DNA of 64,000 nucleotides from JAPPHA01 sp965220985 (GTDB taxonomy: Bacteria > Pseudomonadota > Alphaproteobacteria > Rhodobacterales > Rhodobacteraceae). The notes beneath the pieces are model-generated. The model was not told where the DNA came from and ran no database searches. It saw only the letters and a program-made list of their open reading frames with translations. Location: contig OZ244854.1 in assembly GCA_965220985.1 (NCBI GenBank), positions 434,001-498,000 on the forward strand. Reading direction: 5' to 3'. Below, in pieces: positions 18,701 through 26,257 of the stretch. How positions within the stretch are numbered: position 1 is the stretch's first letter; each line of letters opens with the position of its first letter. The translations under genes were made by a program, and so were the position numbers.

Positions 18701-21700
18701 CGGCCATCGCCACCCCTTGCGTGACCGTGAGATCGGCCACCGTCGCATCGCCGAAGGAGGGCGTGCGATCAGGCGTGAGCGCGGTCACCTCGGCCGAGGC
18801 CGGGCTGGCGCCGCTGGCGTTCACAGCGCGCAGCTCGAAGCGATATGTCGTCCCTCCGGCGAGGCCGGCCACCTCATGGACAGTGGTGGTGGCGCCGCTT
18901 TCGGCGATGGCCGTCCAGGCATCGTCGTCGGTCAAGCTTGCCGCATCGGTGTAGCGCAGTTCGTAGCCGGAGACGGTCGCATCCGAGGGATCGTCCCAGG
19001 CAAGCGTCACCGCACCAGCGCTCGCCGTTGCCGTCAAGTTGGCGGGCTGGGCCGGCACGCGCACTTCGGGCGTCGCCGCGACAGTCGCCATCGGGCCCTC
19101 ACCGCCATTGTTGGCGGCGCGCACTTCGAAGCTGTAGGGCGTGGCGTTGACGAGACCGGTCACGCGGTGGGCGGTCGTCGAGCCCGCAAGCTCGGTCCAG
19201 ACGTCGTTGGCGTCGAAAGGCAGGTCCGCCGTCGGCTTCCAGCGCAGCTGCAGCTTCGTGACCAAAGGTGGCGTGGCCGGCAGCGTCCAGGTCAGCGCCA
19301 CCGAGGCGTCATCTCCTGCCGCCGCGAGCCCGCTCACAGCCCCGGGCGGCACTGCCAGCGGCACTACCTTCACTTCGCGGGAAGTGCTGGCATAAGCGTC
19401 GCTGCCGGAGCCGCGCTCGCCAACGATCTTGAAGACATACTGCTCGCCGCCTTCGAGACCCGTCACCGTGTGGCTGCTGGTGGGCTGACTGCTCCCCGGA
19501 ATGAGATGATCGTCATCCGTTTTCCAGGGTCTGTTCAGCAACCTGTAGCTGTCGCCAAGGCTCGACCCCTTCTTGTACCGGACGTAGTAACGGTCGATGA
19601 AGCCGTCCGGCGAAGGCATCCATGTGAGCGTGACCGAATTGATTCCCGGCACCGCCTGCAGATTCTCGGGCGCACGCGGGTATCCGCTAGTGATGTCGAG
19701 GCGGAAGGGGATCGATGCCTCGTCGCCGTGGGCGTCCGTCGCGATGTAGTGGTGGATCTGCGGACGAGCCAACGATCCTCCTCGCGGCGTGCCGTGGAAC
19801 TCCCGAGTCCCGCGTTCGAAGTGGAGTCCGCGAGGCAGGCCAGGCGAGATGCGATAGGTCAAGGTCCCGTCGCCACCGGTCGCCGCCGGCAGTATCTGGA
19901 TCGCCGACCGGACGTGGGTCCGCAGGAAAATGTCCGCGATCTTCTGACCGCCGAAGGACGGCACGGAGCCTTCCTTCACACCGATCGAAAAGACCCGCCA
20001 GGCATGATCGCCATCCGCATCAAGGGCTCTGTAGGTGTAGTTCCGGGGCACCCGCACCTCGGTCGGCGTCCCGGTGATCTGCCGTGTCGCCGGATCGAAG
20101 GAAAGACCAGCAGGCAACGACGGACTCAGGCTGTAGATCGGTGTCCCGTCACCGCCGGTCACCGCCGGCAGCGTCTGCGGCGCGATCGGTTGGTTGCGGT
20201 CGAACAGCATGTCGGGAACCTCCGCAGAGCCGAAGCTCGGCGACGCGCCTTCCGCCACAGCGATGACGAAGGTCAGCGAGGTGCTCTCGTACCAATCCTC
20301 GATCGGGTCGTCATAGATGTCCTCGTCCGTCGCTATCCAGGTGTAAGTCCTCGGACGCCGCACCTCGGTCGGCGTCCCGCTCAACGTGCGCGTCTCCATG
20401 TCGAGGGTGAGACCGGGCGGCGGGCCCGGCTTCAGCCTGTAGGTCAGCGCTCCCTCGCCGCCGGTCGCCGTCGGCAGGGTCAGCGGCGCGATCGGCGTGT
20501 TCTGGAGATAGACCTGGTGCGGCACGCTTGCGCCACCGAAGCTCGGCGAGTCGTTCGCCATGATCGTGAGCGCAAAGGACAGCGAGGCTTCGTCGCCGTC
20601 CGCGTCCGTCACCTTGTAGGTGTAGGTCGTGGCGGTCTGCGCCGAGACCGGGACGCCGGCGATCTGGCGCGTGAAGTCGCCAAAGAACAGCCCTTCAGGC
20701 AGCGCCGGCGCAAAGCTGTAGGTGAGCGGTCCGTTGCCGCCGGTGGCCGCCGGAAAGAACATCCCGGTCGCCGGCGTGTTCTGCCGGAGCAGCTTGTCGG
20801 AGATCGACGCCCCGGCGAAGGAGGGTAACGCATCCTCCGTGACGGCGAGCGAGAAGGTCAGCACGCCGCTGTCGCCATCGCTGTCGGTAGCGGACCAGCT
20901 GTAGCTCGTCGCCGCCTGGAGCTCGGTGGGCGTCCCGGTGATCTGCCGCGTCGCCATGTCCAAGGCCAGGCCGGCCGGCAGGGCCGGCGTCAACGCATAA
21001 CTGAGCGCGCCATTGCCGAGGCTGGCTTCCGGCAGCGTCAGCGCGACGATCGCCTTGTTCCGGGCGAGTGTCCGGTCAGCCACCTTCCCGGCCTGGGTCC
21101 CGGTCAGGAAGAAAGGAGTCGTGTCCTCCTCCACGTCGAGGATGAAGCTCAGCGTCGCCCTGTCGCCCTCCTTGTCGCTCACGGTCCAGCGGTAGGTCGC
21201 CGCCACCTGTGGCGTCGTCGGCGTGCCGCTGAGTGTGCGCGTCGCCATGTCGAGGCTGAGGCCGGCAGGCAAGGTCGGCGTCAGCGCGTAGCTGAGCGTC
21301 CCGTTGCCTCCGGTCCCGGCCGGGAGGATCGTCGTTGTGGCGGGCGAGTGCTGCAGCAGCAGCATGTCGGCAATCGTTGCATCGCCGAAAGAGGGCACCG
21401 TGTCAGCTTCCACGGCGATGGTGAAGTCCACGTTGGCGGTGTCGCCATCGGCGTCGGTCACGGTCCAGCTGTAGCTCGTCGCCGCCAGGAGCGCCGTCGG
21501 CGTGCCGCTGATTGTGCGCGTCGCCATGTCGAGGCTGAGACCGGCAGGCAGGGTGGGCGTCAACGCGTAGCTGAGCGCGCCATTGCCGCCGTCGGCTGTC
21601 GGCAGCACCAGCGCGGCCATCGCATTGTCCCGGTAGAGCGTTCGACCCGCAACCGTCTCGGAGCCGAAGGAGGGCGTCTCGTCCAGGTCCACCTGGAGGG

Positions 21701-23384
21701 TGAACGTCAATGTCGCCGCATCGCCGTCGCCGTCGGTCGCACTCCAGCTGTAAGTCGTGGCCGTCTGGGACGCCGTCGGCGTGCCGCTGACGGTTCGCGT
21801 CGCCATGTCGAGGCTGAGACCGGCTGGCAGGACGGGCGTCAATGCGTAGCTCAGCTCGCCATTGCCGCCGCTGGCTTCGGGCAGCACCAGCGCAGACATC
21901 GCCGTGTTCTGGGTAACCGTTAGATCGGCCACGGTCGCCGCGCCGAAGGAGGGCATCAGGTCTGTTTCGACGGCGAAAGAGAAGTTGAGGCTGGCGCTGT
22001 CGCCATCCTCGTCACTCGCGGTCCAGCTGTAGGTCGTGGCCGCTTGGGCCGCCGTCGGCGTGCCGCTGACGGTGCGCGTCGCCATGTCGAGGCTGAGACC
22101 GGCAGGGAGGGAGGGCGTGAGCGCGTAGTTCAGCGTTCCGTCGCCGCCGCTGGCTTCCGGCAGCACCAGCGCCGAAATCGCCGTGTTCTGGATAACCGTT
22201 CGATCGGCCACGGTCGCCGTGCCGAAGGAGGGAGCCACGATCGCCTCGACCGAGATGGAGAAGGTCAGGCTGGAGCTGTCGCCATCGGCGTCAGTCACGG
22301 TCCAGCTGTAACTTGTCGCCGCCTGGAGCGCCGTCGGCGTGCCGCTGACGGTGCGCGTCGCCATGTCGAGGCTGAGGCCGGCAGGGAGGGAGGGCGTGAG
22401 CGTGTAGCTCAGCGTCCCGTCGCCGCCGCTGGCCTCCGGCAGCACCAACGCAGAAATCGCCTTGCCCTGGGTAAGTGTTCGATCTGCCACACTCGCCGCA
22501 CCAAAGGAGGGTGCGAGGTCCTGCGGCGTGCCCGACAACGTGGCGGCCGGCCCCGTGCCCTGCGCGTTCACCGCGCGCACTTCCACGCTCACGGCGATAC
22601 CATTGGCGAGCCCCATCACCCGATAGCCGGTGACGTCGCCGGGAAGGTCCGTCCAAGCATCGCTCGCGGTGAAAGGCAGCGCAGAAGTGACTTTCCAGCG
22701 CAGTTGCTGCTTCTCGATGTCGGTCGTGTTGGTCGGCAGCGTCCAGGAGAACGCCAATCCGCCATTTCCGCCAACCGCGGCCAGCCCCGTCGGCGCCGCC
22801 GGAGGAACCGCGCTCGGCACCGCCGTCACGACACTTGAAGCCGGGCCGGTCGTGAACCAATTCGCATGCCCGTAGCGTCTGCGGATCTGGAATACGTAGG
22901 TCTCGCCGATCTCCAGACCGCTCACAGTGTAGTCGGTCGTGAGATAGCTGGTGTTTGAGATCAGCTGCCAGTCGGTGTTCGGCCCAGGAAAGCTCGAGCC
23001 CTTGCGATAGCGGATATAGTACTTGTCCATCGTGAAACCGACCGCGGCGTCCCGATGCCTGTCACCGTCAATCCAGTCCCCGCTCCAGCTGAGCTTCACA
23101 TCGCCATCATTATCGCCAATGGTTGCAATAACGTCCTGAGGGGCAGGTATAAGGTAGGGGGTGTAGGCCTCAGCGGATGGGGCGAATGTGAGCGCCAACA
23201 GCGCGGCAAATGCAGCCGTCCCGGTGCGCAAACACGTGTCGACTCGAACGATGACCTGTTTGAACCGACATGATCTTTCGGGCGGACTGGGCCGGGCCGC
23301 AACGCCCTGCTTGCTCCATGGCAAGGTCGACTGGGATGAGTGGCGGGTCGCACGGATTGGGCGCAAGGCGTTGAAAAGTCTCAT
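12711..23384 (-). CDS. Giant repetitive autotransporter-like surface protein (Ig-like and FN3 modules, beta-barrel)
   Basis: About 3,557 residues. After an unusual basic leader of some 50 residues there is a hydrophobic signal core (GTAAFAALLALTFAPSAEA) and the mature start YTPYLIPAP. Module order as I read it: FN3 x2, Ig-like (He_PIG type) x10, FN3 x3, Ig-like x7, FN3 x3, Ig-like x4, FN3 x1, Ig-like x1. A typical Ig-like unit of ~90 residues contains LPAGLSLDMATRTVSGTPT and ends in DADGD plus a strand. The last ~470 residues form an autotransporter-like barrel, with AYSRSAGETE, SLAWRGEGGDW and the C-terminal FRLDLRLGF ending in Phe, as outer-membrane barrels do. It probably is an adhesin displayed on the cell surface. 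Start: ATG 23384 has GGAG nine bases upstream; ATG 23399 in the same frame also fits. Confidence 0.85.
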   Translation of the reverse strand: MRLFNALRPIRATRHSSQSTLPWSKQGVAARPSPPERSCRFKQVIVRVDTCLRTGTAAFAALLALTFAPSAEAYTPYLIPAPQDVIATIGDNDGDVKLSWSGDWIDGDRHRDAAVGFTMDKYYIRYRKGSSFPGPNTDWQLISNTSYLTTDYTVSGLEIGETYVFQIRRRYGHANWFTTGPASSVVTAVPSAVPPAAPTGLAAVGGNGGLAFSWTLPTNTTDIEKQQLRWKVTSALPFTASDAWTDLPGDVTGYRVMGLANGIAVSVEVRAVNAQGTGPAATLSGTPQDLAPSFGAASVADRTLTQGKAISALVLPEASGGDGTLSYTLTPSLPAGLSLDMATRTVSGTPTALQAATSYSWTVTDADGDSSSLTFSISVEAIVAPSFGTATVADRTVIQNTAISALVLPEASGGDGTLNYALTPSLPAGLSLDMATRTVSGTPTAAQAATTYSWTASDEDGDSASLNFSFAVETDLMPSFGAATVADLTVTQNTAMSALVLPEASGGNGELSYALTPVLPAGLSLDMATRTVSGTPTASQTATTYSWSATDGDGDAATLTFTLQVDLDETPSFGSETVAGRTLYRDNAMAALVLPTADGGNGALSYALTPTLPAGLSLDMATRTISGTPTALLAATSYSWTVTDADGDTANVDFTIAVEADTVPSFGDATIADMLLLQHSPATTTILPAGTGGNGTLSYALTPTLPAGLSLDMATRTLSGTPTTPQVAATYRWTVSDKEGDRATLSFILDVEEDTTPFFLTGTQAGKVADRTLARNKAIVALTLPEASLGNGALSYALTPALPAGLALDMATRQITGTPTELQAATSYSWSATDSDGDSGVLTFSLAVTEDALPSFAGASISDKLLRQNTPATGMFFPAATGGNGPLTYSFAPALPEGLFFGDFTRQIAGVPVSAQTATTYTYKVTDADGDEASLSFALTIMANDSPSFGGASVPHQVYLQNTPIAPLTLPTATGGEGALTYRLKPGPPPGLTLDMETRTLSGTPTEVRRPRTYTWIATDEDIYDDPIEDWYESTSLTFVIAVAEGASPSFGSAEVPDMLFDRNQPIAPQTLPAVTGGDGTPIYSLSPSLPAGLSFDPATRQITGTPTEVRVPRNYTYRALDADGDHAWRVFSIGVKEGSVPSFGGQKIADIFLRTHVRSAIQILPAATGGDGTLTYRISPGLPRGLHFERGTREFHGTPRGGSLARPQIHHYIATDAHGDEASIPFRLDITSGYPRAPENLQAVPGINSVTLTWMPSPDGFIDRYYVRYKKGSSLGDSYRLLNRPWKTDDDHLIPGSSQPTSSHTVTGLEGGEQYVFKIVGERGSGSDAYASTSREVKVVPLAVPPGAVSGLAAAGDDASVALTWTLPATPPLVTKLQLRWKPTADLPFDANDVWTELAGSTTAHRVTGLVNATPYSFEVRAANNGGEGPMATVAATPEVRVPAQPANLTATASAGAVTLAWDDPSDATVSGYELRYTDAASLTDDDAWTAIAESGATTTVHEVAGLAGGTTYRFELRAVNASGASPASAEVTALTPDRTPSFGDATVADLTVTQGVAMAALTLPEATGGDGTFTYDLTPTLPAGLSLDMATRIVGGTPTALQAATSYSWTVTDADGDTASLSFTIAVETDVTPSFGDATIADMLLLQHSPATATILPAGTGGNGLLSYALTPALPQGLAVDPATRTLSGTSTKPLAATTYRWTVSDMEGDKATLTFVLDVVEDTTPVFRTGAQAGKVADRTLARNKAIVALTLPEASLGNGALSYALTPTLPAGLSLDMATRTISGTPTALQAATSYSWTATDADGDSGVLTFSLAVTEDAAPSFGGATVSNKLLRQNTPATGMFFPPASGGNGPFTYSIVPALPEGLFFGEITRQSTGVPVSFQTQLFFDNFTHQIAGVPVSPQTATTYTYKVTDADGDEASLSFALTIMANDSPSFGGASVPHQVYLQNTPIAPLTLPTATGGEGALTYRLKPGLPPGLTLDMETRTLSGTPTEVRRPRTYTWIAMDEDIYDDPIEDRYESTSLTFVIAVAEGASPSFGSAEVPDMLFDRNQPIAPQTLPAATGGDGTPIYSLSPSLPAGLSFDPATRQITGTPTEVRVPRNYTYRALDADGDHAWRVFSIGVKEGSVPSFGDQKIADIFLVAHVPTAIQTLPAATGGDGTVTYSISPGLPRGLRFEGATRELHGAPQQSVNRPQIYHYIATDAHGDRASIPFRLHIDRLGPRSPENLKAVPGPGSVTLTWAPSPDGFVDRYFVRYRKGAGLRGPWKVLNTEWRTHEDHFIQGSSQTTSSHTVTGLEVGEQYSFQIIAGAYGDHMNWLAASSPVTATPLATTPGAVSGLAAAGDDGSVALTWSLPATPPSVDKLQLRWKATSALPFTASDAWTDLAGDAIAHRVTGLVNATSYSFEVRASNSSGEGPVATVAATPEARVPAQPANLTATASAGAVTLAWDDPSDATVSGYELRYTDAANFTNDDAWTAIADSGASTTVHEVAGLAGGTTYRFELRAVNASGASQASAEVTALTLDRTPAFGDATVSDLVATQGVAMAALTLPEATDGDGTFTYDLTPALPAGLGLDMATRTLSGTPTALQAATSYSWTVTDADGDTASLAFTIAVEADTAPSFGDATIADMLLQQNVPATATILPAGTGGNGPLSYALTPDLPAGLSLDMATRTLSGTPTTPQAAANWSWTVTDADGDTASVSFAMTVVADTAPSFGSVTIADRIFTTGETLTAATLPAATGGNGALSYSLNPALPAGLAFDAATRSVSGTTAAATATTTYTYAATDADGDIASLTFTVRVVAPGELPSFGTGTIQDLTWIVAQTGNYSLTLPAATGGTGVLTYDLTPALPAGMAFDSATRELTGAPWNHGDPVAYTYTVEDEDGDRASLTFQASTLLATTAEPENLAAEVGNGQVTLTWESAFSSNFDHYQLRYTDGSSLSDDDAWTRIANSNGDTTSHVVTGLTNGTAYRFELRAMTLVGAGGTAGISATPQDLTVSFGDATVADRSFAQDAAIAAFALPEASGGDGTLSYALTPDLPAGLSLDMATRTVSGTPTAALAVTTYSWTATDEDGDAASLSFTIEVAAGGGANAAARQAFGKSLAGMAASMLDGAQQTIGQRMSSAPGAFNLTLAGRQVEFGAASEPVEFDWRERGMAFDSDSDQQRVSWEEFRRDSAFEMAFREAASGLEMTAWGQGGLTSFRAEGSATSHDNRMETGWLGMDARMGDGLLMGFAYSRSAGETEASDGAGFTTALDAAWPYMQLKLAGGTEVWTMLGAGNGSIEYRPAEGSGESRALEMRLASAGGRQPLAKLGALDLALDADAGFVSLETGGTARSVTGGHEVQVWRARASLEAEHEGWGLGNASLAPFGSLAWRGEGGDWQEGSGVEAGFGARLLAPGSRFALVAEGRHLALSTGTGHVGSGASLTAGLEPAADGAGLSWSASLATGMRADGGAMMLADDLDHVAAGLVSDDDHTAFELEARYGFRLPATHGLLSPLLRLSHEEGNGRDIEAGLSLQAEKGRVDLELAAGHEYRNGSADNTRFRLDLRLGF
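15790..21665 (-). repeat. Tandem duplication of a ~3 kb, ten-module block inside the giant gene
   Basis: The segment 18.76-21.67 kb (seven Ig-like modules then three FN3 modules) recurs at 15.79-18.76 kb. Corresponding landmarks are offset by 2,970-2,973 bases: for example the stretch ending at 17280 recurs ending at 20253, and that ending at 15600 recurs ending at 18570. Long parts are identical or nearly so, others have diverged. A partial third copy (the start of the block) continues below 15.79 kb. The boundaries given are approximate module borders. Confidence 0.8.
17671..17790 (-). repeat. 60-bp direct duplication within one Ig-like module
   Basis: Two adjacent 60-base units (17671-17730 and 17731-17790) both begin GAGACCGGGACGCCGG and continue in parallel. 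The other copy of the block (near 20.65 kb) has only one unit, and the offset between copies drops from 2,973 to 2,913 at this point. The extra 20 residues (around FFGEITRQSTGVPVS and NFTHQIAGVPVS) keep the frame. Confidence 0.8.
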
Positions 23385-23419
23385 CGTTGCCGACTCCATA
23401 TCAGATTCAAATCTCCCAT

Positions 23420-23451
23420 ATATTAGGGTTTGAAAAATGTTGTGGTGTCAA
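23420..23451 (-). promoter_or_regulatory. Possible promoter of the giant surface-protein gene
   Basis: On the minus strand a perfect TTGACA lies at 23451-23446 and TAATAT at 23425-23420. The spacing of 20 bases is longer than the usual 16-18. The surrounding 60 bases are strikingly AT-rich against the rest of the window, and the start codons lie 20-40 bases downstream. Confidence 0.35.
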
Positions 23452-23636
23452 GTTATTTTTTTGAGAATTCGACTCACGAGCCGTACCAGCGTCTTTTTGC
23501 GTTGTTTTTCAATGGGATAATGTACGCGCAACCTGCCGCAGGGCCTCGCTTTCATCGGGTTGCCCGCGCCGCGCCAAGTTCTTTGCATCCGAACCGTGAC
23601 ATGCCCCTCGCGCCAGGGGCGGCACTCCGGGTGAGC

Positions 23637-23885
23637 CTACATGATGCGATCTCGAATGGCTTCTGCCCTGGCGCTCTCAAAAATCTCGCCGGGAGTTTCG
23701 TCGGCGATTCCGCTGTTCTCTCAGTCGGTGAGAGCCTGAACAAGCGCTTGCCTTTGTTCCGTCTCGAACTTCAGCAAACCCTATGCCGCCGTCATGACCT
23801 CGCTGGCGGTCCTGTCGCGTCCGTTTCGATCTGACGAGTGATGAATTCCTCGAGGTGTTCTCCCAGTGTCACCGTTAACTCGGGC
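23637..23885 (-). pseudogene. Decayed ParD-type antitoxin gene
   Basis: Reading the minus strand gives a broken ParD/CopG-like antitoxin. The N-terminal part TVTLGEHLEEFITRQIET is in one frame. After a one-base loss near 23822 the next frame gives GRDRTASEVMTAA, stop, GLLKFETEQRQALVQALTD, stop, ENSGIADETPGEIFESARAE and ends AIRDRIM before a stop at 23637-23639. The pattern (ribbon strand, GR.RTASEV, then a helix and a short acidic tail) matches the family over its whole length of about 80 residues. The internal stops are a TAG at 23781-23783 and a TGA at 23721-23723. No ParE toxin is recognisable downstream. Confidence 0.65.
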
Positions 23886-23962
23886 AGGATGTCCTCTCGT
23901 TCCGAGTCATTGGTGCCTGTCGTGGGCTTGACCGGCAACCGAAGTGATGACTGGGGTCGAGA

Positions 23963-24343
23963 TCACCCCTCGGCGACCATCTGACCAATTCGTCGTCCGC
24001 CGAGGATGTGAGCGTGAAAATGCGGCACGTCCTGCTCGCCGTCCCGACCGGTGTTCGTGATCAGCCGGTAGCCGTTGCCACCGCTTCCCGGCGCGACCTT
24101 CAATGACTCGCACACGCTCCGGACAGCATCGTAGAAGCCGACGATCTCCTCGTTGCTCGCCGCCGCCTGGAAATGGTCAAAACAGACGTAGGGACCCTTT
24201 GGAATGACCAGAACATGGACCGGCGCTCGTGGAGAAATGTCCTCGAAGGCAAGCGCGTGTTCGGTTTCAAGAACCGTCCGGTTCGGAATCTCGCCGCGCA
24301 GTATCTTGGCGAAAATGTTGTCGTTGTCGTATTCGTAGGCCAT
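23963..24343 (-). CDS. HIT family protein (HINT-like nucleotide hydrolase)
   Basis: A 126-residue protein with the histidine-triad motif HFHAHILGG (near residue 108), whose central histidine forms the nucleotidyl intermediate. The N-terminal part (NIFAKILRGEIPNRTVLE, then HVLVIPKGPY) is standard for HinT-type purine nucleoside phosphoramidases. GGAG lies nine bases before the ATG. It is the last gene of a minus-strand run behind adenosine kinase, which suits a shared role in purine nucleotide housekeeping, though the physiological substrate is unknown. Confidence 0.92.
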   Translation of the reverse strand: MAYEYDNDNIFAKILRGEIPNRTVLETEHALAFEDISPRAPVHVLVIPKGPYVCFDHFQAAASNEEIVGFYDAVRSVCESLKVAPGSGGNGYRLITNTGRDGEQDVPHFHAHILGGRRIGQMVAEG

Positions 24344-24444
24344 TTCGACGCACTCCTGTCAGATCAGTTGGCTCAATGCGGGTTGCAAAAGATGGATTCA
24401 AAAGGGCATGCCGTCACGGTGCGGTGCCTGACGCAAAACCCCAA

Positions 24445-25440
24445 TCATGATTGCAGTTCTCGCTGGACCAGCGCCAGGAGATCCGTCGTGGGACGAGCGC
24501 CCATGGACCTGATCGTTTCGCCCGCCAACAGGCAACCGAGGCGCGCACAGATACCCAGATCAAGACCGGCGTTCATCCCGTAGAGAAACCCCGAAGCAAA
24601 CAGATCACCGGCCCCGGTGACGTCGACCACGGGTACGTCGCGGGCGGGAACCCGGTACTTCCGCTCTCCCGATGCGGCGATCGCGCCCTCGTTGCCTAGC
24701 GTGCAGGCAAGAATCTCCACCTCGCCCCGCGCCTCCTCGATCGCGCTGTCGAGATCGTCCGTCTCGTAAAGGGCCTTCAACTCGTGCTGGTTGCAAAAGA
24801 GAAGGTCGATGTCGTCCCTGACCATCCTGCGGAAAGACTCCAGATGTCGCGACACGCAAAACGGGTCGGACAAGGTGATCGAGACGCGCCCTCCTCCCGC
24901 CTTGCAACAGGCGATCGCGCGAGCGAACGCTGCATGACTGTCCGGGCCGTCAAATCGGTAACCCTCGAGATAGATCCATCGGGCACGCTCCATCACCGAG
25001 CGATCGATATCGTCGGAACCAAGCGTTTCGGAGGCTCCGAGGTAGGTGTTCATCGATCTCTCGCCATCGGGCGTGACCAGAACCATGCAGCATCCCGTGT
25101 CAATGCCGTTGCCGGCGGCGGCCATCGGGGTCTCGTATGTCACGCCAAGACCCCGGATATCGTCCGCGAAAACCCGGCCCAGCCGATCATCGGCCACCTT
25201 GCCCACGTAGGCGGTCGACTGCCCCATGCCCGCAAGGCCCGCGATCGTGTTTGCCGCAGACCCTCCTGACACCTCGCTCGGATCGTTCATGAACTGCCTG
25301 ATGTCGGACGCCCGTTCGCCGTCGATCAACTGCATGATGCCCTTGGTGACCCCGTGTTCGACCAGAATCGACTCGGGGCAATGGGCGAGAATGTCCACCA
25401 TGGCATTCCCGATGCCGACAACCTGGATCTGCTGACTCAT
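24445..25440 (-). CDS. Adenosine kinase (PfkB family)
   Basis: The 331-residue product begins QVVGIGNAMVDILAHC and has both PfkB signatures: SGGSAANTIAGLAGMG near residue 55 and VDVTGAGDLFASGFLYG near residue 275, whose Asp in GAGD is the catalytic base. The form is that of the bacterial adenosine/ribokinase-like kinases, which phosphorylate adenosine to AMP with ATP. The ATG at 25440 overlaps the stop codon of the endonuclease III gene, so translation is coupled. The same frame stays open far upstream through the nth gene, but that part is a shadow in another phase and not part of this protein. Confidence 0.88.
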   Translation of the reverse strand: MSQQIQVVGIGNAMVDILAHCPESILVEHGVTKGIMQLIDGERASDIRQFMNDPSEVSGGSAANTIAGLAGMGQSTAYVGKVADDRLGRVFADDIRGLGVTYETPMAAAGNGIDTGCCMVLVTPDGERSMNTYLGASETLGSDDIDRSVMERARWIYLEGYRFDGPDSHAAFARAIACCKAGGGRVSITLSDPFCVSRHLESFRRMVRDDIDLLFCNQHELKALYETDDLDSAIEEARGEVEILACTLGNEGAIAASGERKYRVPARDVPVVDVTGAGDLFASGFLYGMNAGLDLGICARLGCLLAGETIRSMGARPTTDLLALVQRELQS

Positions 25441-26081
25441 GCGGTCTTTTCCTCGAACCGGCAGAGGTCCTTGATCAGGCAGATTGCGCACTTGGGCTTG
25501 CGCGCGGTGCACACATAGCGACCGTGCAGGATCATCCAGTGGTGCGCGTGCCGCTGAAACGCGGCCGGCACGTGATCCTCGATCGCTCTCTCGACCGCCT
25601 CGACGTTCTTGCCGACGGCAACACCCGAGCGATTGCCAAAGCGGAAGATGTGCGTGTCGACGGCCTGGGAGGGATGCGAAAACCACATGTTCAAGACGAC
25701 ATTGGCGGTCTTTCGCCCGACACCGGGCAGTCCGACCAGCGCGGCCCGCGAGGACGGCACTTCGCTGCCGTATTCCTCGACCAGAATCTCGCTGAGGCGA
25801 ATGACGTTCTTCGCCTTCTGCTTGTAGAGTCCGATGGTTCGGATGTGTTCGATCAGGCCGGCTTCGCCGAGCTGCAGCATTTGTTCGGGGGTGTCGACGA
25901 CCTTGAACAGCTCCCGGGTTGCCGCATTGACACCGGCATCGGTCGCCTGGGCCGACAGGACGACGGCAACCAGCAGGGTATAGGCATTCACGTGTTCGAG
26001 TTCGCCCTTGGGTTCGGCGCACTGTTCCTGAAACCGGGTGAACACCGCACAAATGTCGTGGTAGTCGAGCTGTTTTTGCAT
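25437..26081 (-). CDS. nth: Endonuclease III, base-excision DNA glycosylase/AP lyase
   Basis: The 214-residue protein has the helix-hairpin-helix LVGLPGVGRKTANVVL, in which Lys is the catalytic Schiff-base residue, and the catalytic Asp in VDTHIFRFGNR. The C-terminal 4Fe-4S cluster ligands have the exact spacing C-x6-C-x2-C-x5-C (CTARKPKCAICLIKDLC). It removes oxidised pyrimidines and cuts the abasic site. I start it at ATG 26081 (MQKQLDYHD); an in-frame start at 26105 adds eight residues. Its stop overlaps the adenosine kinase start. Confidence 0.95.
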   Translation of the reverse strand: MQKQLDYHDICAVFTRFQEQCAEPKGELEHVNAYTLLVAVVLSAQATDAGVNAATRELFKVVDTPEQMLQLGEAGLIEHIRTIGLYKQKAKNVIRLSEILVEEYGSEVPSSRAALVGLPGVGRKTANVVLNMWFSHPSQAVDTHIFRFGNRSGVAVGKNVEAVERAIEDHVPAAFQRHAHHWMILHGRYVCTARKPKCAICLIKDLCRFEEKTA

Positions 26082-26257
26082 CGCGCCTGTTTGGCACGCG
26101 ACCAATGCGGTTCCAAGCAGAAATGTGTGGCTGACGGCCTCAGCCGTTCAGGATCGTCGGGGGGGGACTGCGGATGCGCAGGACCCGGGGCCACAGCGTT
26201 CCTTGCCTTACTTTGCACGCTCAAAAATGCGACCGCACGCGCCGTCCCGTAGTCGGT

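Noticed and set aside
12774..21923. Long open frames on the plus strand opposite the giant adhesin gene (up to about 800 codons)
   Set aside because: They are rich in Arg, Gly, Pro and Ala, match no family, lack ribosome binding sites and follow the repeats of the real gene in an antisense phase. High G+C and a biased codon pattern create such shadows.
12711..23384. Repeated units that could look like a CRISPR array or tandem satellite
   Set aside because: The repeats are 270-300 bases long, vary, keep the reading frame and correspond to Ig-like and FN3 modules. There are no short identical repeats with unique spacers and no cas genes.
23437..23636. Remains of a ParE toxin behind the parD relic
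   Set aside because: All three minus-strand frames were read; none shows the ParE pattern.
24445..26097. A single 550-residue frame covering both adenosine kinase and endonuclease III
   Set aside because: Only the C-terminal 331 residues match a family. The upstream part overlaps nth in another phase, and a coupled ATGA start at 25440 explains the real gene.
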